NCBI RefSeq assembly: GCF_026240945.1
Contig: NZ_JAPFPY010000001.1
Span: forward strand, 372,001-436,000
Source of the DNA: Mycolicibacterium sp. J2
GTDB lineage: Bacteria; Actinomycetota; Actinomycetes; Mycobacteriales; Mycobacteriaceae
Reading direction: 5' to 3'
DNA: 64,000 nt
Shown here: positions 46,351 through 54,982 of the stretch, one piece after another
How positions within the stretch are numbered: the first letter of the stretch is position 1
Layout: the number at the start of each line of letters is the position of its first letter
Notes under the pieces: generated by a model
Seen by the model: the letters and a program-made list of their open reading frames with translations, nothing else
The model's database searches: none
Told to the model about the DNA's origin: nothing
Program-made: the position numbers and the translations under genes

Positions 46351-48540
46351 ATGCCGATCGCGATCAATCCTGAGCACAACGACCTGGCCGATTCGGTCCG
46401 CTCCCTGGTGGCCAAGGTCGCCCCCTCCGAAGTGCTGCACGAGGCGTTGGAAACCCCGATCGCCAACCCACCGAGCTATTGGAAGGCGGCCGCCGAACAA
46501 GGACTGAACGGTGTCCACCTCGCCGAAGAGGTCGGCGGGCAGGGCTTCGGCATCCTCGAGCTGGCCATCACCCTTGCCGAGTTCGGCTACGGCGCGGTTC
46601 CCGGCCCATTCGTGCCGTCGGCCATCGCCGGCGCCCTGATCTCGGCCCATGACCCCCGGTCGGAACTGCTGAGCGGGCTGGCCTCCGGCGCGGTCATCGC
46701 CGCCTACGCCATCGATTCGGGGCTGACGGCCACCCGGCACGACGACACGCTCACCATCCGCGGTGAGGTGCGAGCGGTGCCCGCGGCCGCGCAAGCCGCA
46801 CTGCTGGTGCTGCCGGTGTCGATCGACAGCAGCGAGGAATGGGTGGTCCTGGACGCGGACGCGCTCGAGATCGAACCCGTCACCAGCATCGACCCGCTGC
46901 GCCCGGTGGCGCATGTGCGCGCCAACGCCGTCGAGATCGGCCTGGACAAGGTCCTTTCCAACCTCACCCGCGGCCATGCCCGCGCGCTCATCACCACGTT
47001 GCTGTCGGCCGAATGTGTCGGCGTCGCCCGGTGGGCCACCGACACCGCCGTCGAGTACGCCAAGATCCGTGAACAGTTCGGCCGGCCCATCGGCCAGTTC
47101 CAGGCCATCAAGCACAAGTGCTCCGGCATGATCGCCGAGACCGAGCGGGCCACCGCCGCGGTCTGGGATGCCTCCCGCGCGCTCGACGAGTTCGCCGGCG
47201 GCACAACGGATTCACACTTCGAGTTCGCCGCGGCCGTCGCGGGAACGCTGGCCCCGGTCGCCGCGCAGCACTGCGCGCAGGAGTGCATCCAGGTGCACGG
47301 CGGTATCGGGTTCACCTGGGAACACGACACCAATGTCTACTACCGGCGGGCGCTGGTGCTGGCCGCCAGCTTCGGGCGCGCCGCCGACTATCCGCAGCTG
47401 GTGGTCGACACCGCGACGAGCACCGGCCTGCGCAAGCTCGACATCGACCTGGACCCGGAGACCGAGAAGCTGCGCGAGGAGATCCGCGCAGAGGTGGCGG
47501 CGCTCAAGGAGATTCCGCGCGAGGAGCGCAATACCGCGATCGCCGAGGGCGGTTGGGTGCAGCCGCACCTGCCCAAGCCATGGGGTCGGGACGCGGGTCC
47601 GGTCGAGCAGATCATCATCGCGCAGGAGTTCAGCACCGGGCGGGTCGCACGGCCCAACATGGGTATCGCGGCGTGGATCATCCCGTCCATCGTCGCCTAC
47701 GGAACCGACGAGCAGCAACAGCAGTTCCTGCCGCCCACCTTCCGCGGCGAGATGATCTGGTGCCAGCTGTTTTCCGAGCCGGGCGCCGGGTCCGACCTGG
47801 CCAGCCTCACCACCAAGGCCACCAAGGTCGACGGCGGATGGCGGATCACCGGGCAGAAGATCTGGACCACCGGTGCCCAGTATTCGCAGTGGGGCGCCCT
47901 GCTGGCCCGGACCGACCCCAGCGCCCCCAAGCACAATGGCATCACTTACTTCCTGCTGGACATGAAATCTCCTGGCGTGGAGGTGAAGCCGCTGCGCGAG
48001 CTGACCGGCGACGCCATGTTCAACACCGTCTTCATCGACGACGTGTTCGTGCCGGATTCGATGGTGCTCGGCGAGGTGGACCGTGGCTGGGAGGTCAGCC
48101 GCAACACCTTGACCAACGAGCGGGTGTCCATCGGTAGCGGTGAGCCGCCGTTCCTGGCCAGCCTGGACCAATTCGTGCAGTTCCTGGCCGACGGGCAGTT
48201 CGACCAGATCGAGCAGAACCACGCGGGCAAGCTCATCGCCGAGGGGTATGCCGCCAAGGTGCTCAACCTGCGTTCGACCCTGCTGACCCTGGCCGGTGGT
48301 GACCCGATGCCGGCCGCGGCCATCTCCAAACTGCTCTCGATGAAGACCGGTCAGGGTTACGCCGAGTTCGGGGTGTCCTCCTTCGGCACCGACGCCGTGA
48401 TCGGCGACAAGGACCAGATCACCGGTAAGTGGGCCGATTACCTGCTGTTCAGCCGGGCGACGACGATCTACGGCGGCACCACCGAGGTGCAGCTCAACAT
48501 CATCGCCGAACGCCTGCTCGGCCTGCCCCGCGACCCGTAG
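46351..48540 (+). CDS. fadE6: Double-domain acyl-CoA dehydrogenase (FadE6-like)
   Basis: 729 residues made of two acyl-CoA dehydrogenase halves. The first (about 1-365) has AKIREQFGRPIGQFQAIKHKCSGM and ends QECIQVHGGIGFTWEHDTNVYYRR. The second (about 370-729) starts with the usual N-terminal helices and carries CQLFSEPGAGSDLASL, GQKIWTTGAQ and the ending TTIYGGTTEVQLNIIAERLLGLPR. Length matches M. tuberculosis FadE6 as I recall. Catalyses alpha-beta desaturation of an acyl-CoA with FAD; likely lipid or sterol side-chain catabolism. RBS GGGAAGGG precedes ATG at 46351. Confidence 0.88.
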   Translation: MPIAINPEHNDLADSVRSLVAKVAPSEVLHEALETPIANPPSYWKAAAEQGLNGVHLAEEVGGQGFGILELAITLAEFGYGAVPGPFVPSAIAGALISAHDPRSELLSGLASGAVIAAYAIDSGLTATRHDDTLTIRGEVRAVPAAAQAALLVLPVSIDSSEEWVVLDADALEIEPVTSIDPLRPVAHVRANAVEIGLDKVLSNLTRGHARALITTLLSAECVGVARWATDTAVEYAKIREQFGRPIGQFQAIKHKCSGMIAETERATAAVWDASRALDEFAGGTTDSHFEFAAAVAGTLAPVAAQHCAQECIQVHGGIGFTWEHDTNVYYRRALVLAASFGRAADYPQLVVDTATSTGLRKLDIDLDPETEKLREEIRAEVAALKEIPREERNTAIAEGGWVQPHLPKPWGRDAGPVEQIIIAQEFSTGRVARPNMGIAAWIIPSIVAYGTDEQQQQFLPPTFRGEMIWCQLFSEPGAGSDLASLTTKATKVDGGWRITGQKIWTTGAQYSQWGALLARTDPSAPKHNGITYFLLDMKSPGVEVKPLRELTGDAMFNTVFIDDVFVPDSMVLGEVDRGWEVSRNTLTNERVSIGSGEPPFLASLDQFVQFLADGQFDQIEQNHAGKLIAEGYAAKVLNLRSTLLTLAGGDPMPAAAISKLLSMKTGQGYAEFGVSSFGTDAVIGDKDQITGKWADYLLFSRATTIYGGTTEVQLNIIAERLLGLPRDP

Positions 48541-48544
48541 CCGC

Positions 48545-48601
48545 CGCCGAGACTACGGTTCGTGGCGTGTTCGCGCGAAAACCCCGTCACAAACCGTAGT
48601 C
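48545..48601. terminator. Convergent-gene hairpin between fadE6 and SDR
   Basis: Arms CGAGACTACGGTTCGTGGCG (48545-48564) and CGTCACAAACCGTAGTCTCG (48582-48601) pair at 18 of 20 positions, the others being wobble-type on one strand. The 17-base loop contains the palindrome TTCGCGCGAA. It fills the gap between two convergent stops. Confidence 0.7.
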
Positions 48602-48608
48602 TCGACGC

Positions 48609-49397
48609 TCACGGCAGGATGGAATCGACGTATCCGCCGTCCACTCGCAGTGCCCCGCCAGTGGTGGCCGACGCCAACGGCGACGCCAGATAGGTGACCA
48701 TATTCGCGATCTCGGCGGGTTCGATGAGTCGCTGCAGTAGCGACTGCGGCCGGTGCTTGCGCATGAATTCGCGCTGCGCCTCGTCCCACGGCAGGGTCTT
48801 GTCCACCAATTGGTAGACGAAATCCTCCACGCCGGCGGTGTGCGTCGGCCCGGCGATCACCGAGTTCACCGTCACCCCGGTGCCGGCAGCGTCTTTGGCG
48901 AAGCCGCGTGACACCGCCAGCAGCGCGGTCTTGGAGACCCCGTAGTGGATCATCTCTTCGGGGATCACGATCGCGGAGTCACTGGCGATCTGGATTGCCC
49001 GGCCCCAGCCTCGCTCGGTCATGCCCGGCAGATAGGCGCGGATGAGCCGCACCGCGGCAAGGACATTCACCTCGAAATAGGTGCGCCACTGTTCGTCGGT
49101 GACCTCGCGGGCCGGCACCGCACCGAAGATGCCCAGGTTGTTCACCAGGATGTCGACGTCGGGCAGTTCGGCCAGCAGCCGGTCGGTGCCCTCGGCGGTG
49201 CTGACATCGGCTGCCACTCCGAAGACGTCACCGCCGGTGGTTCGCAGCTGTTGCACCGCTTCGTCCACGCGCGAGGCGGTGCGGCCGTTGACCGCCACCC
49301 GGGCCCCGCTGCGGGCCAGGCCTTCAGCGATGGCCAGGCCGATGCCCTGGGTGGAGCCGGTGACGAGCGCGGTTTTTCCAGAGAGGTCGATATTCAC
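48609..49397 (-). CDS. Short-chain dehydrogenase/reductase
   Basis: 262 residues from GTG at 49397. Classical SDR: TGSTQGIG cofactor loop, NNLGIFG (NNAG-like), Ser in QIASDSAIV and the catalytic YGVSK (Tyr/Lys). Arg in VNGRTASR after the second strand suggests NADP preference. Last strand motif LRVDGGYVDSIL. Substrate unknown; possibly a hydroxyacyl or sterol. Ten bases before, in the same direction, lies the DUF2156 gene. Confidence 0.88.
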   Translation of the reverse strand: MNIDLSGKTALVTGSTQGIGLAIAEGLARSGARVAVNGRTASRVDEAVQQLRTTGGDVFGVAADVSTAEGTDRLLAELPDVDILVNNLGIFGAVPAREVTDEQWRTYFEVNVLAAVRLIRAYLPGMTERGWGRAIQIASDSAIVIPEEMIHYGVSKTALLAVSRGFAKDAAGTGVTVNSVIAGPTHTAGVEDFVYQLVDKTLPWDEAQREFMRKHRPQSLLQRLIEPAEIANMVTYLASPLASATTGGALRVDGGYVDSILP

Positions 49398-49406
49398 GAG
49401 CAGTTA

Positions 49407-50939
49407 CTACCCGCGGAATCGGTCGTCTATTCCCGTGCGCAGCACCTCCAGCAGACCACGACGCAGCGGGGCGGTCGTCACACCGATCGGTCGCAAGAAG
49501 GCACGATCGCCGGGAACCTCCGTCTGCGGGTGGCCCCGCTTCTTCGCCCGGGGCATGAATTCCAGGCTGATCAGAGCCACCACCGCGGTCGGCAGATGCC
49601 ACATCGGCACCAGTACGTACCGCTGCGCACCGAGAGCATGGAACTTGCGCAGGTATCGATACAACGATTCCAGTTTGATCAACGGGTCCGCCACATGCGT
49701 CAGCCGGTACGCGATCCGTAGCGCGACGGTTCGGTGATCGGATTCGAACAGCTCCGGAAAAGGCGCAAAGGCCAAGGACATTCGTTTGACGCCGCGCTCG
49801 CGGCACCACGAGACCATATCGATGGTCATCCGTTCGTCGATACCGTTCGGCGTGCCCGGCCGCCGCCATCCGATATCCAGACTGACATCGCTGCCCGACC
49901 CGGCCAGGGCATACCGCTGAAAGGCCTGCGCAGTCCCGTGCCGATCGCGCGCGACCATCAGCACGACGCTCGGGTAACGGCCCTCCAACGCGTGGTCCAG
50001 TGTCATCGAGAAGCCTCGCTCGAAGCGCCACTGCCGGTGCGAGTCTCGTACCACGGCCTCGAGTTCCCGGCGCTGGGATCGGGTCAACCGGTCCTCACGG
50101 AGCAGCTCGGTGGTCACACCGCTGTGCTCGGTCCTTCGCACCGCCTGCCGCAGATTGCGGAAAGCGCGCCCCTGCATGGTGAACGACTCCACGTCGATCA
50201 CCACATCGCGGCCGATGGGCACTGCCTTGAGCCGCTGTCCGGCCACGGCGGCACCGCGCCACAAACCCAACCGTCGCTCGGAACAGCCGAGCACCGCGAT
50301 GCGCCAACCGAGTTCTCGGCACATCGTGGCGAACTGATCGACCACAGCCGGAAACGCCTCCGGATCGCCGACCGGATCACCGCTGACCACCGCAACACCG
50401 ACGCGGGTGTGATAGGTGACGGCAGCGGAGCCGTCGACGCCGAAGAACACCCGCTTGGTGGATGCGACGGCGAACGGCGCCAACGGGTCGTCCTCGGTCT
50501 CGGCGACCAGCGGTCGCACCCGCGCACCGTCTTTCGGGTCGAAGGGTGACGGTGCCGGCCAGGTCAATACCACCGCGGCCGATACCACCAGTACGTCACC
50601 GACGATCCCGCGGCCCAGCACATGCGCGGCAAGACCCGTCGCCAGCATGGCCACGGCCAGGACGGCGTGGGCGCCCACCACCGGCCGTCCGAGCGATAGC
50701 CCGCGCGTGACGGTCACCACGGCGATGAGCAGAGCCAGTGTCCAGGTGAGGCGACCGAATGCGCTCCACCCGCCCTCGCCGCGTTCGCGGATCAGTACCT
50801 CGAGCAGTGCGACGAGGCCGATGCCCGTCGCCAACGCCGCGATGTGACGCACACGCGTGGACGGCGCCGCGAGCAGTAAGCGGTCGCGACCGGCGACATC
50901 ACCGATTCGGGTCGCGCGGCGGACAGCAGAGGCGATCAC
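49407..50939 (-). CDS. DUF2156 membrane protein (MprF/LysX-type transferase domain)
   Basis: 510 residues from GTG at 50939. About four N-terminal transmembrane helices (to residue 130), then a soluble DUF2156/GNAT-like domain: RVFFGVDGSAAVTYHTRVGVAVVSGDPVGD, FRNLRQAVRRTEHSG, GIDERMTIDMVSWCRERG and FAPFPELFE. In MprF and LysX proteins this domain moves an aminoacyl group from tRNA to phosphatidylglycerol. No lysyl-tRNA synthetase domain is fused here, so the acceptor and amino acid are unknown. A DosR-like box lies about 130 bases upstream. Confidence 0.82.
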   Translation of the reverse strand: MIASAVRRATRIGDVAGRDRLLLAAPSTRVRHIAALATGIGLVALLEVLIRERGEGGWSAFGRLTWTLALLIAVVTVTRGLSLGRPVVGAHAVLAVAMLATGLAAHVLGRGIVGDVLVVSAAVVLTWPAPSPFDPKDGARVRPLVAETEDDPLAPFAVASTKRVFFGVDGSAAVTYHTRVGVAVVSGDPVGDPEAFPAVVDQFATMCRELGWRIAVLGCSERRLGLWRGAAVAGQRLKAVPIGRDVVIDVESFTMQGRAFRNLRQAVRRTEHSGVTTELLREDRLTRSQRRELEAVVRDSHRQWRFERGFSMTLDHALEGRYPSVVLMVARDRHGTAQAFQRYALAGSGSDVSLDIGWRRPGTPNGIDERMTIDMVSWCRERGVKRMSLAFAPFPELFESDHRTVALRIAYRLTHVADPLIKLESLYRYLRKFHALGAQRYVLVPMWHLPTAVVALISLEFMPRAKKRGHPQTEVPGDRAFLRPIGVTTAPLRRGLLEVLRTGIDDRFRG

Positions 50940-51068
50940 CGGCTGCCCTCTCTTCAGTCTCGTTCCCCGGGCCGTTCGACGACGGTTGGCGGTAGGTACC
51001 CGGTCCGCCCACCGGGAACCCAGCCCGTGCAGAACTCAGTCCAGCTAATCGTGCACGGCTCGTCGGTG

Positions 51069-51088
51069 GTAGGGACCTCCGGCCCTTT
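51069..51088. promoter_or_regulatory. Possible DosR box upstream of DUF2156 gene
   Basis: GTAGGGACCTCCGGCCCTTT agrees at 15 of 20 positions with the box at 56716-56735 and has the GGGAC...GCCC core of DosR sites. It lies in the 198-bp gap 50940-51137, between the end of a membrane-protein gene and the DUF2156 start. Apart from this, the gap shows no ORF or RNA gene. Confidence 0.4.
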
Positions 51089-51137
51089 TCCGCTCGCCCA
51101 GTCAGGCGCGTACAACCGCCATCGGGTCATCGTCGGA

Positions 51138-51698
51138 TCATGGCAGCAGGGGCAATCGCCACAGTGTCTGGTCCGGTGTCAACTGCCACAACCGCACGGC
51201 ATTGAGGCGCACGATGCTCAGGGCGCCCGCGATGAGGATGGCGGCCAAGGGCAAACCGCCGAGCACCGCGGTCAGCACCGCGGCCCGGCGATCACCGGGA
51301 TCCGATGTCATCACGTCGAACCAGGCGTCGCAGACCAGCAGGATGCCTGTGGTGAAGGCGAAGAACACCAGCATCTGCCGGTGCAGCCAGGCCAGCACCG
51401 CGGTCGCGACCATGAACCCCACCAGCAGCGTGTCGAAACCCACCCACGTCACTGTCCAATTCCGGACGAGATAGCTGGGCGGCAGTGTGATGGAAAGGTA
51501 GACGATCCACGGCACCATGAAGAAGGCGCCGCCGGCCATCAGGCCGAGGTGCGTGCGCCGCAACAACGACGCGAGCCCCGCCGGCCGCATATCGTCGACC
51601 GGTCGCTGCAGCCGGCGGATCAGATCGCGGCGCTGAGCGGGCGTCATGGCGGCAATCTGCTCGTCGGACAACACCCCGCCGGTCATGGCTGCGCCCAT
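51138..51698 (-). CDS. Small membrane protein, hypothetical
   Basis: 186 residues from ATG at 51698 (an ATG at 51686 is also possible; no clear RBS for either). The cytosolic N-terminus has a motif LSDEQIAAMTPAQRRDLIRRLQRP, then four hydrophobic segments (HLGLMAGGAFFMVPWIVYLSI, WVGFDTLLVGFMVATAVLAWL, LVFFAFTTGILLVCDAWFDVM, AAVLTAVLGGLPLAAILIAGAL). No recognised catalytic motif. Function unknown. Confidence 0.75.
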   Translation of the reverse strand: MGAAMTGGVLSDEQIAAMTPAQRRDLIRRLQRPVDDMRPAGLASLLRRTHLGLMAGGAFFMVPWIVYLSITLPPSYLVRNWTVTWVGFDTLLVGFMVATAVLAWLHRQMLVFFAFTTGILLVCDAWFDVMTSDPGDRRAAVLTAVLGGLPLAAILIAGALSIVRLNAVRLWQLTPDQTLWRLPLLP

Positions 51699-51796
51699 CG
51701 ATGTCGAGATATCCGAGTTGCCACCCCACCAAGGGTAGGACGGCGGGTGTCAGCGCAAAAGGGACCGTTATCGGACCGGTAACACCATGCGCGGCA

Positions 51797-53467
51797 TCAC
51801 ATTTCGCGCAGCTCGCGCTTGAGGACCTTCCCGGTCGGGTTGCGTGGCAACTCGTCGAGGAACACGACGTCGCGAGGCACCTTGTAGCGCGCCAGATTTT
51901 CCTTGACGTACGACTTGATCGCGTCCTCGTCGATGGTGGCCCCCTCGGCTTTCACCACGAAGGCACGCAGTCGCGCACCGAACTCCCGGTCCTCGACGCC
52001 AAGGGCGGTCGCCTCGACCACCTCGGGATGTCCGCTGATGAGATCCTCGACCTCGGCGGGGAAGACGTTCTCACCACCGCAGACGATCATCTCGTCGTCG
52101 CGGCCGGACACGTAGAGAAGTCCGTTCTCGTCGAAGTATCCGACGTCGCCGGAGGACATCATGCCGTCGATGATCTGCTTGCCACCCCCGCCGGTGTAGC
52201 CCTCGAAGGGGAAGGTGTTGCGCACGAAGATGCGCCCGACGTCGCCTTGGGGGACCTCGTTCCCGTTGTCGTCGAGGATCTTCACCGTGATGCCTTTGAC
52301 CGGCGGGCCGACCGTCGCCGGGTTGATGGAAAGGTCTTTGGGCCGGGCGATGGAGGCGAAGGCGATCTCGGTGGAGCCGTACAGGTTGTAGATCACCGGC
52401 CCCAGGTCCTTGAGCGCCCGGGTGGCCAGTTCGGCGCCCAGCTGGGAGCCGGACACGAACACGATCCGCAGGCTGGACAGGTTGGGCTTGGGCTGGGTCT
52501 TCTCCAGTTCGTCGAGGATCCGCGACAGCATGACCGGGACCACCACCATCGCGGTCACCTGATGCTTTTCGATATCGGCCAGCACGGTGGCCGGTTTGAA
52601 GCGCCGACGCAGCAGCAGGGTGGTGCCCAGCATCATGGCGATGGTGGCGTGCAGGAACCCGAGCGCATGGAACATCGGGGCGGGCAGCGCGGTGACCTCG
52701 CCGGAGCGGAAGGGGACGTGTGACAGCACGCCGCCGATGGGGGCCAGTGACGGTGGGGTGCTGCGGTTGGCACCCTTGGGGGTGCCGGTGGTGCCGCTGG
52801 TCAGGATGATCACCGAGGAATGCTTGGTGGCCTTGGGCGCGGGCTGCTTGCTGCTGCGCTTGATCAGATCGGCCAACGTGTCGTCGGTGCCCGACGGCTC
52901 GTCGGGCTTGTCCGGATTGGTCGGCAGGGCGCGCAGCTTGCCCAACGGGGGTTCGGCCTGCGCCACCGCGGCGGCGTACTCGTCGTCGTAGATGATGACT
53001 TTCGCGCCTTCGCGTTCGGAGACCTCCTTGATCTGCGGACCGGAGAATTCGCTGTTGAGCAGGATGACGCGGGCACCGACCCTGGCTGCGCCATACAGCC
53101 CGATGAGAAACCAGCGGTGATTGCGGACCAGCAGGGCGACGCCGTCGCCGCCTTTGACACCCATGTTGCGCAGTCCGTTGGCCACCGCGTGCGCGGCCTG
53201 GTCCAGTTCCGCGAAGGTGATCGTGCCGTCATCGTCGATGACGGCGATCCGGTCCGGGTAGCGCCGCGCGTTGAGCGCCGGGATCATCCCGAACTCCCCC
53301 CAGCGGCGGATATCGGCCAGCATGGCGACGAAGTTCTGCGGCGGTTCGAGCTTGAAGGCACCGGCCTCGAACATCTTGCGGGCGTAGTGCAACTCCGCCG
53401 AGCCGCGGTCGAGATACTGCTGGGCTTTGGCCACCGCCTGCGCCGGCAGGCTGAAGAGACTGGGCAT
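51797..53467 (-). CDS. fadD2: Fatty-acyl-CoA ligase (FadD2-like)
   Basis: 556 residues. Adenylate-forming enzyme activating a carboxylic acid to acyl-CoA through acyl-AMP. Motifs in order: TSGTTGTPKG (phosphate loop), YGSTEIA (adenine), GDVGYFDENGLLYVSGRDDEMIV (hinge) and PTGKVLKRELREM (catalytic Lys). Begins with an unusual N-terminal helix region of about 60 residues before the AMP-binding core. Length and neighbours (FadE6-like, polymerase) match Rv0270/FadD2 as I recall. Chain-length preference unknown. Confidence 0.9.
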   Translation of the reverse strand: MPSLFSLPAQAVAKAQQYLDRGSAELHYARKMFEAGAFKLEPPQNFVAMLADIRRWGEFGMIPALNARRYPDRIAVIDDDGTITFAELDQAAHAVANGLRNMGVKGGDGVALLVRNHRWFLIGLYGAARVGARVILLNSEFSGPQIKEVSEREGAKVIIYDDEYAAAVAQAEPPLGKLRALPTNPDKPDEPSGTDDTLADLIKRSSKQPAPKATKHSSVIILTSGTTGTPKGANRSTPPSLAPIGGVLSHVPFRSGEVTALPAPMFHALGFLHATIAMMLGTTLLLRRRFKPATVLADIEKHQVTAMVVVPVMLSRILDELEKTQPKPNLSSLRIVFVSGSQLGAELATRALKDLGPVIYNLYGSTEIAFASIARPKDLSINPATVGPPVKGITVKILDDNGNEVPQGDVGRIFVRNTFPFEGYTGGGGKQIIDGMMSSGDVGYFDENGLLYVSGRDDEMIVCGGENVFPAEVEDLISGHPEVVEATALGVEDREFGARLRAFVVKAEGATIDEDAIKSYVKENLARYKVPRDVVFLDELPRNPTGKVLKRELREM

Positions 53468-53521
53468 AGGGCCACCATATGTGACTCAGGTCGCAGCCGG
53501 AGAGCTAACTAGGATGGCGAT

Positions 53522-54748
53522 ATGGCCGACACGGTCGCATGGGACGTGAGTGGCCGAAAGGTGCCCGTCACCCATCCCGACAAGGTGATTTTCCCCGACG
53601 CGGGGGTGACCAAGCGCGATCTGATCGACTACTACCTGGCCGTAGCCGATGGTGCGCTACGCGGTGTCGCCGACCGGCCGATGATTCTGAAGCGCTTCGT
53701 CAAGGGCATCACCGAGGAGGCGATCTTCCAGAAGCGGGCGCCGGAAAAACGGCCCGAGTGGATCGACGTGGCCGAACTCAAGTACGCCTCGGGCACCTCG
53801 GCCAAGGAGGCTGTCCTGACCGACGCCGCCGGGCTGGTCTGGGCGGTCAACCTCGGCTGCGTCAACCTCAATCCGCACCCGGTGCGTGCCGCCGACCTGG
53901 ACCATCCCGACGAGCTGCGGGTCGATCTGGATCCGATGCCGGGCGTGGAGTGGCAGCAGATTCTGACGGTGGCCCAGGTGGCCCGCGAGGTGCTCGCCGA
54001 TCACGGCCTGACGGCGTGGCCCAAGACCTCGGGGTCGCGCGGTTTCCACATCTACGCCCGCATCCATCCGCAGTGGCCGTTCCAACAGGTCCGGCTGGCC
54101 GCGGAGACGGTGGCCAGGGTGGTGGAGCAGCGCGCTCCCGACCTGGCCACCGCGCGCTGGTGGAAGGAGGAACGCGGCGCACGGGTGTTCGTGGATTTCA
54201 ACCAGAACGCCAAGGACCGCACCGTCGCCTCCGCCTACTCGGTTCGCGCGACCCCGGATGCCCGGGTGTCGACGCCGTTGCGCTGGGACGAGGTCCCACA
54301 GTGCCGCGCCGAGGCCTTCACCATCGCGACCGTGCCCGCGCGGTTCGCCGACATGGGCGATCCGTGGGAGGGCATGGACAATTCGGCAGGTGGGCTGGAG
54401 CCGCTGCTGGAGTTGGCCGAGGAACTCGGGCCGATGGAGAAGCGGGGCAAGGCGCCGAAGGACGGGCGCCGGCAATCGACCATGCCGCTCATCGAGGTGG
54501 CCAGGACCAAGACCCGCGACGAGGCACTGGCCGCGCTCGACGTGTGGCGCGACCGGCATCCCGGCGCCGCCCAACGGCTCACCCCGGTGGACGTACTCAT
54601 CGACGGGATGCGCGGTCCGAGCTCGATCTGGTACCGGGTGCGGATCAATCTGCAGCACGTTCCCGAGGACGAACGCCCTGCGCAGGAGGCGTTGATCGCC
54701 GATTATTCGCCGTGGATCGGTTACACCGGCGGCCAGTTTCGACGCTGA
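53522..54748 (+). CDS. Stand-alone LigD-type primase-polymerase (PolD)
   Basis: 408 residues, archaeo-eukaryotic-primase-like polymerase as found in LigD but without ligase or phosphoesterase domains. Metal-binding Asp135 and Asp137 (VDLDP) and Asp225 (FVDFNQN) are present, with the conserved SGSRGFHIYARI and AYSVRATP segments. A C-terminal extension of about 110 residues follows the core. Such proteins extend or fill DNA with a preference for ribonucleotides and may back up LigD in end joining or base repair. Rv0269c is the likely counterpart. No Ku gene is near. Confidence 0.9.
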   Translation: MADTVAWDVSGRKVPVTHPDKVIFPDAGVTKRDLIDYYLAVADGALRGVADRPMILKRFVKGITEEAIFQKRAPEKRPEWIDVAELKYASGTSAKEAVLTDAAGLVWAVNLGCVNLNPHPVRAADLDHPDELRVDLDPMPGVEWQQILTVAQVAREVLADHGLTAWPKTSGSRGFHIYARIHPQWPFQQVRLAAETVARVVEQRAPDLATARWWKEERGARVFVDFNQNAKDRTVASAYSVRATPDARVSTPLRWDEVPQCRAEAFTIATVPARFADMGDPWEGMDNSAGGLEPLLELAEELGPMEKRGKAPKDGRRQSTMPLIEVARTKTRDEALAALDVWRDRHPGAAQRLTPVDVLIDGMRGPSSIWYRVRINLQHVPEDERPAQEALIADYSPWIGYTGGQFRR

Positions 54749-54769
54749 GAATATACTGAGGCTACTGCC

Positions 54770-54863
54770 GGGTAAGTTGACGTCAGTTACTGAGAAATTG
54801 TCTTATTTTATCGAAACTTCTTGTGACACAAAGCTATTCGTTTTTCTCAGTAAACCCTTACCC
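54770..54863. other. AT-rich nested inverted-repeat element
   Basis: Two nested pairs of complementary arms: outer GGGTAAG (54770-54776) with CTTACCC (54857-54863), inner TTACTGAGAAA (54787-54797) with TTTCTCAGTAA (54843-54853). The 45-base centre is AT-rich and carries a third small palindrome TTGTGACACAA (54821-54831). The region 54749-54930 is far poorer in GC than its surroundings and holds no ORF. It may be a terminator for the polymerase gene, a multi-site operator or a structured RNA. Confidence 0.5.
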
Positions 54864-54931
54864 GCATTTCAGGGGCACTTCTTAGCAAAGTATTAATGCG
54901 TACTCCCAGGTACCTTAAATTCGGTGGATAA

Positions 54932-54970
54932 CTTCGGTACCACGTTCACCAACGTGAAGAGACACCGAAG
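54932..54970 (+). promoter_or_regulatory. Structured 5' leader hairpin before STAS gene
   Basis: CTTCGGT (54932-54938) pairs with ACCGAAG (54964-54970), enclosing a second hairpin CACGTT (54941-54946) with AACGTG (54951-54956). The outer stem ends at the base before the RBS GGAGG (54971-54975), so folding could affect translation of the STAS gene. Confidence 0.5.
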
Positions 54971-54982
54971 GGAGGCCCAAAC

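Noticed and set aside
50940..51137. tRNA or small RNA gene in the 198-bp gap
   Set aside because: No cloverleaf or terminator could be found by eye on either strand; only a DosR-like box stands out.
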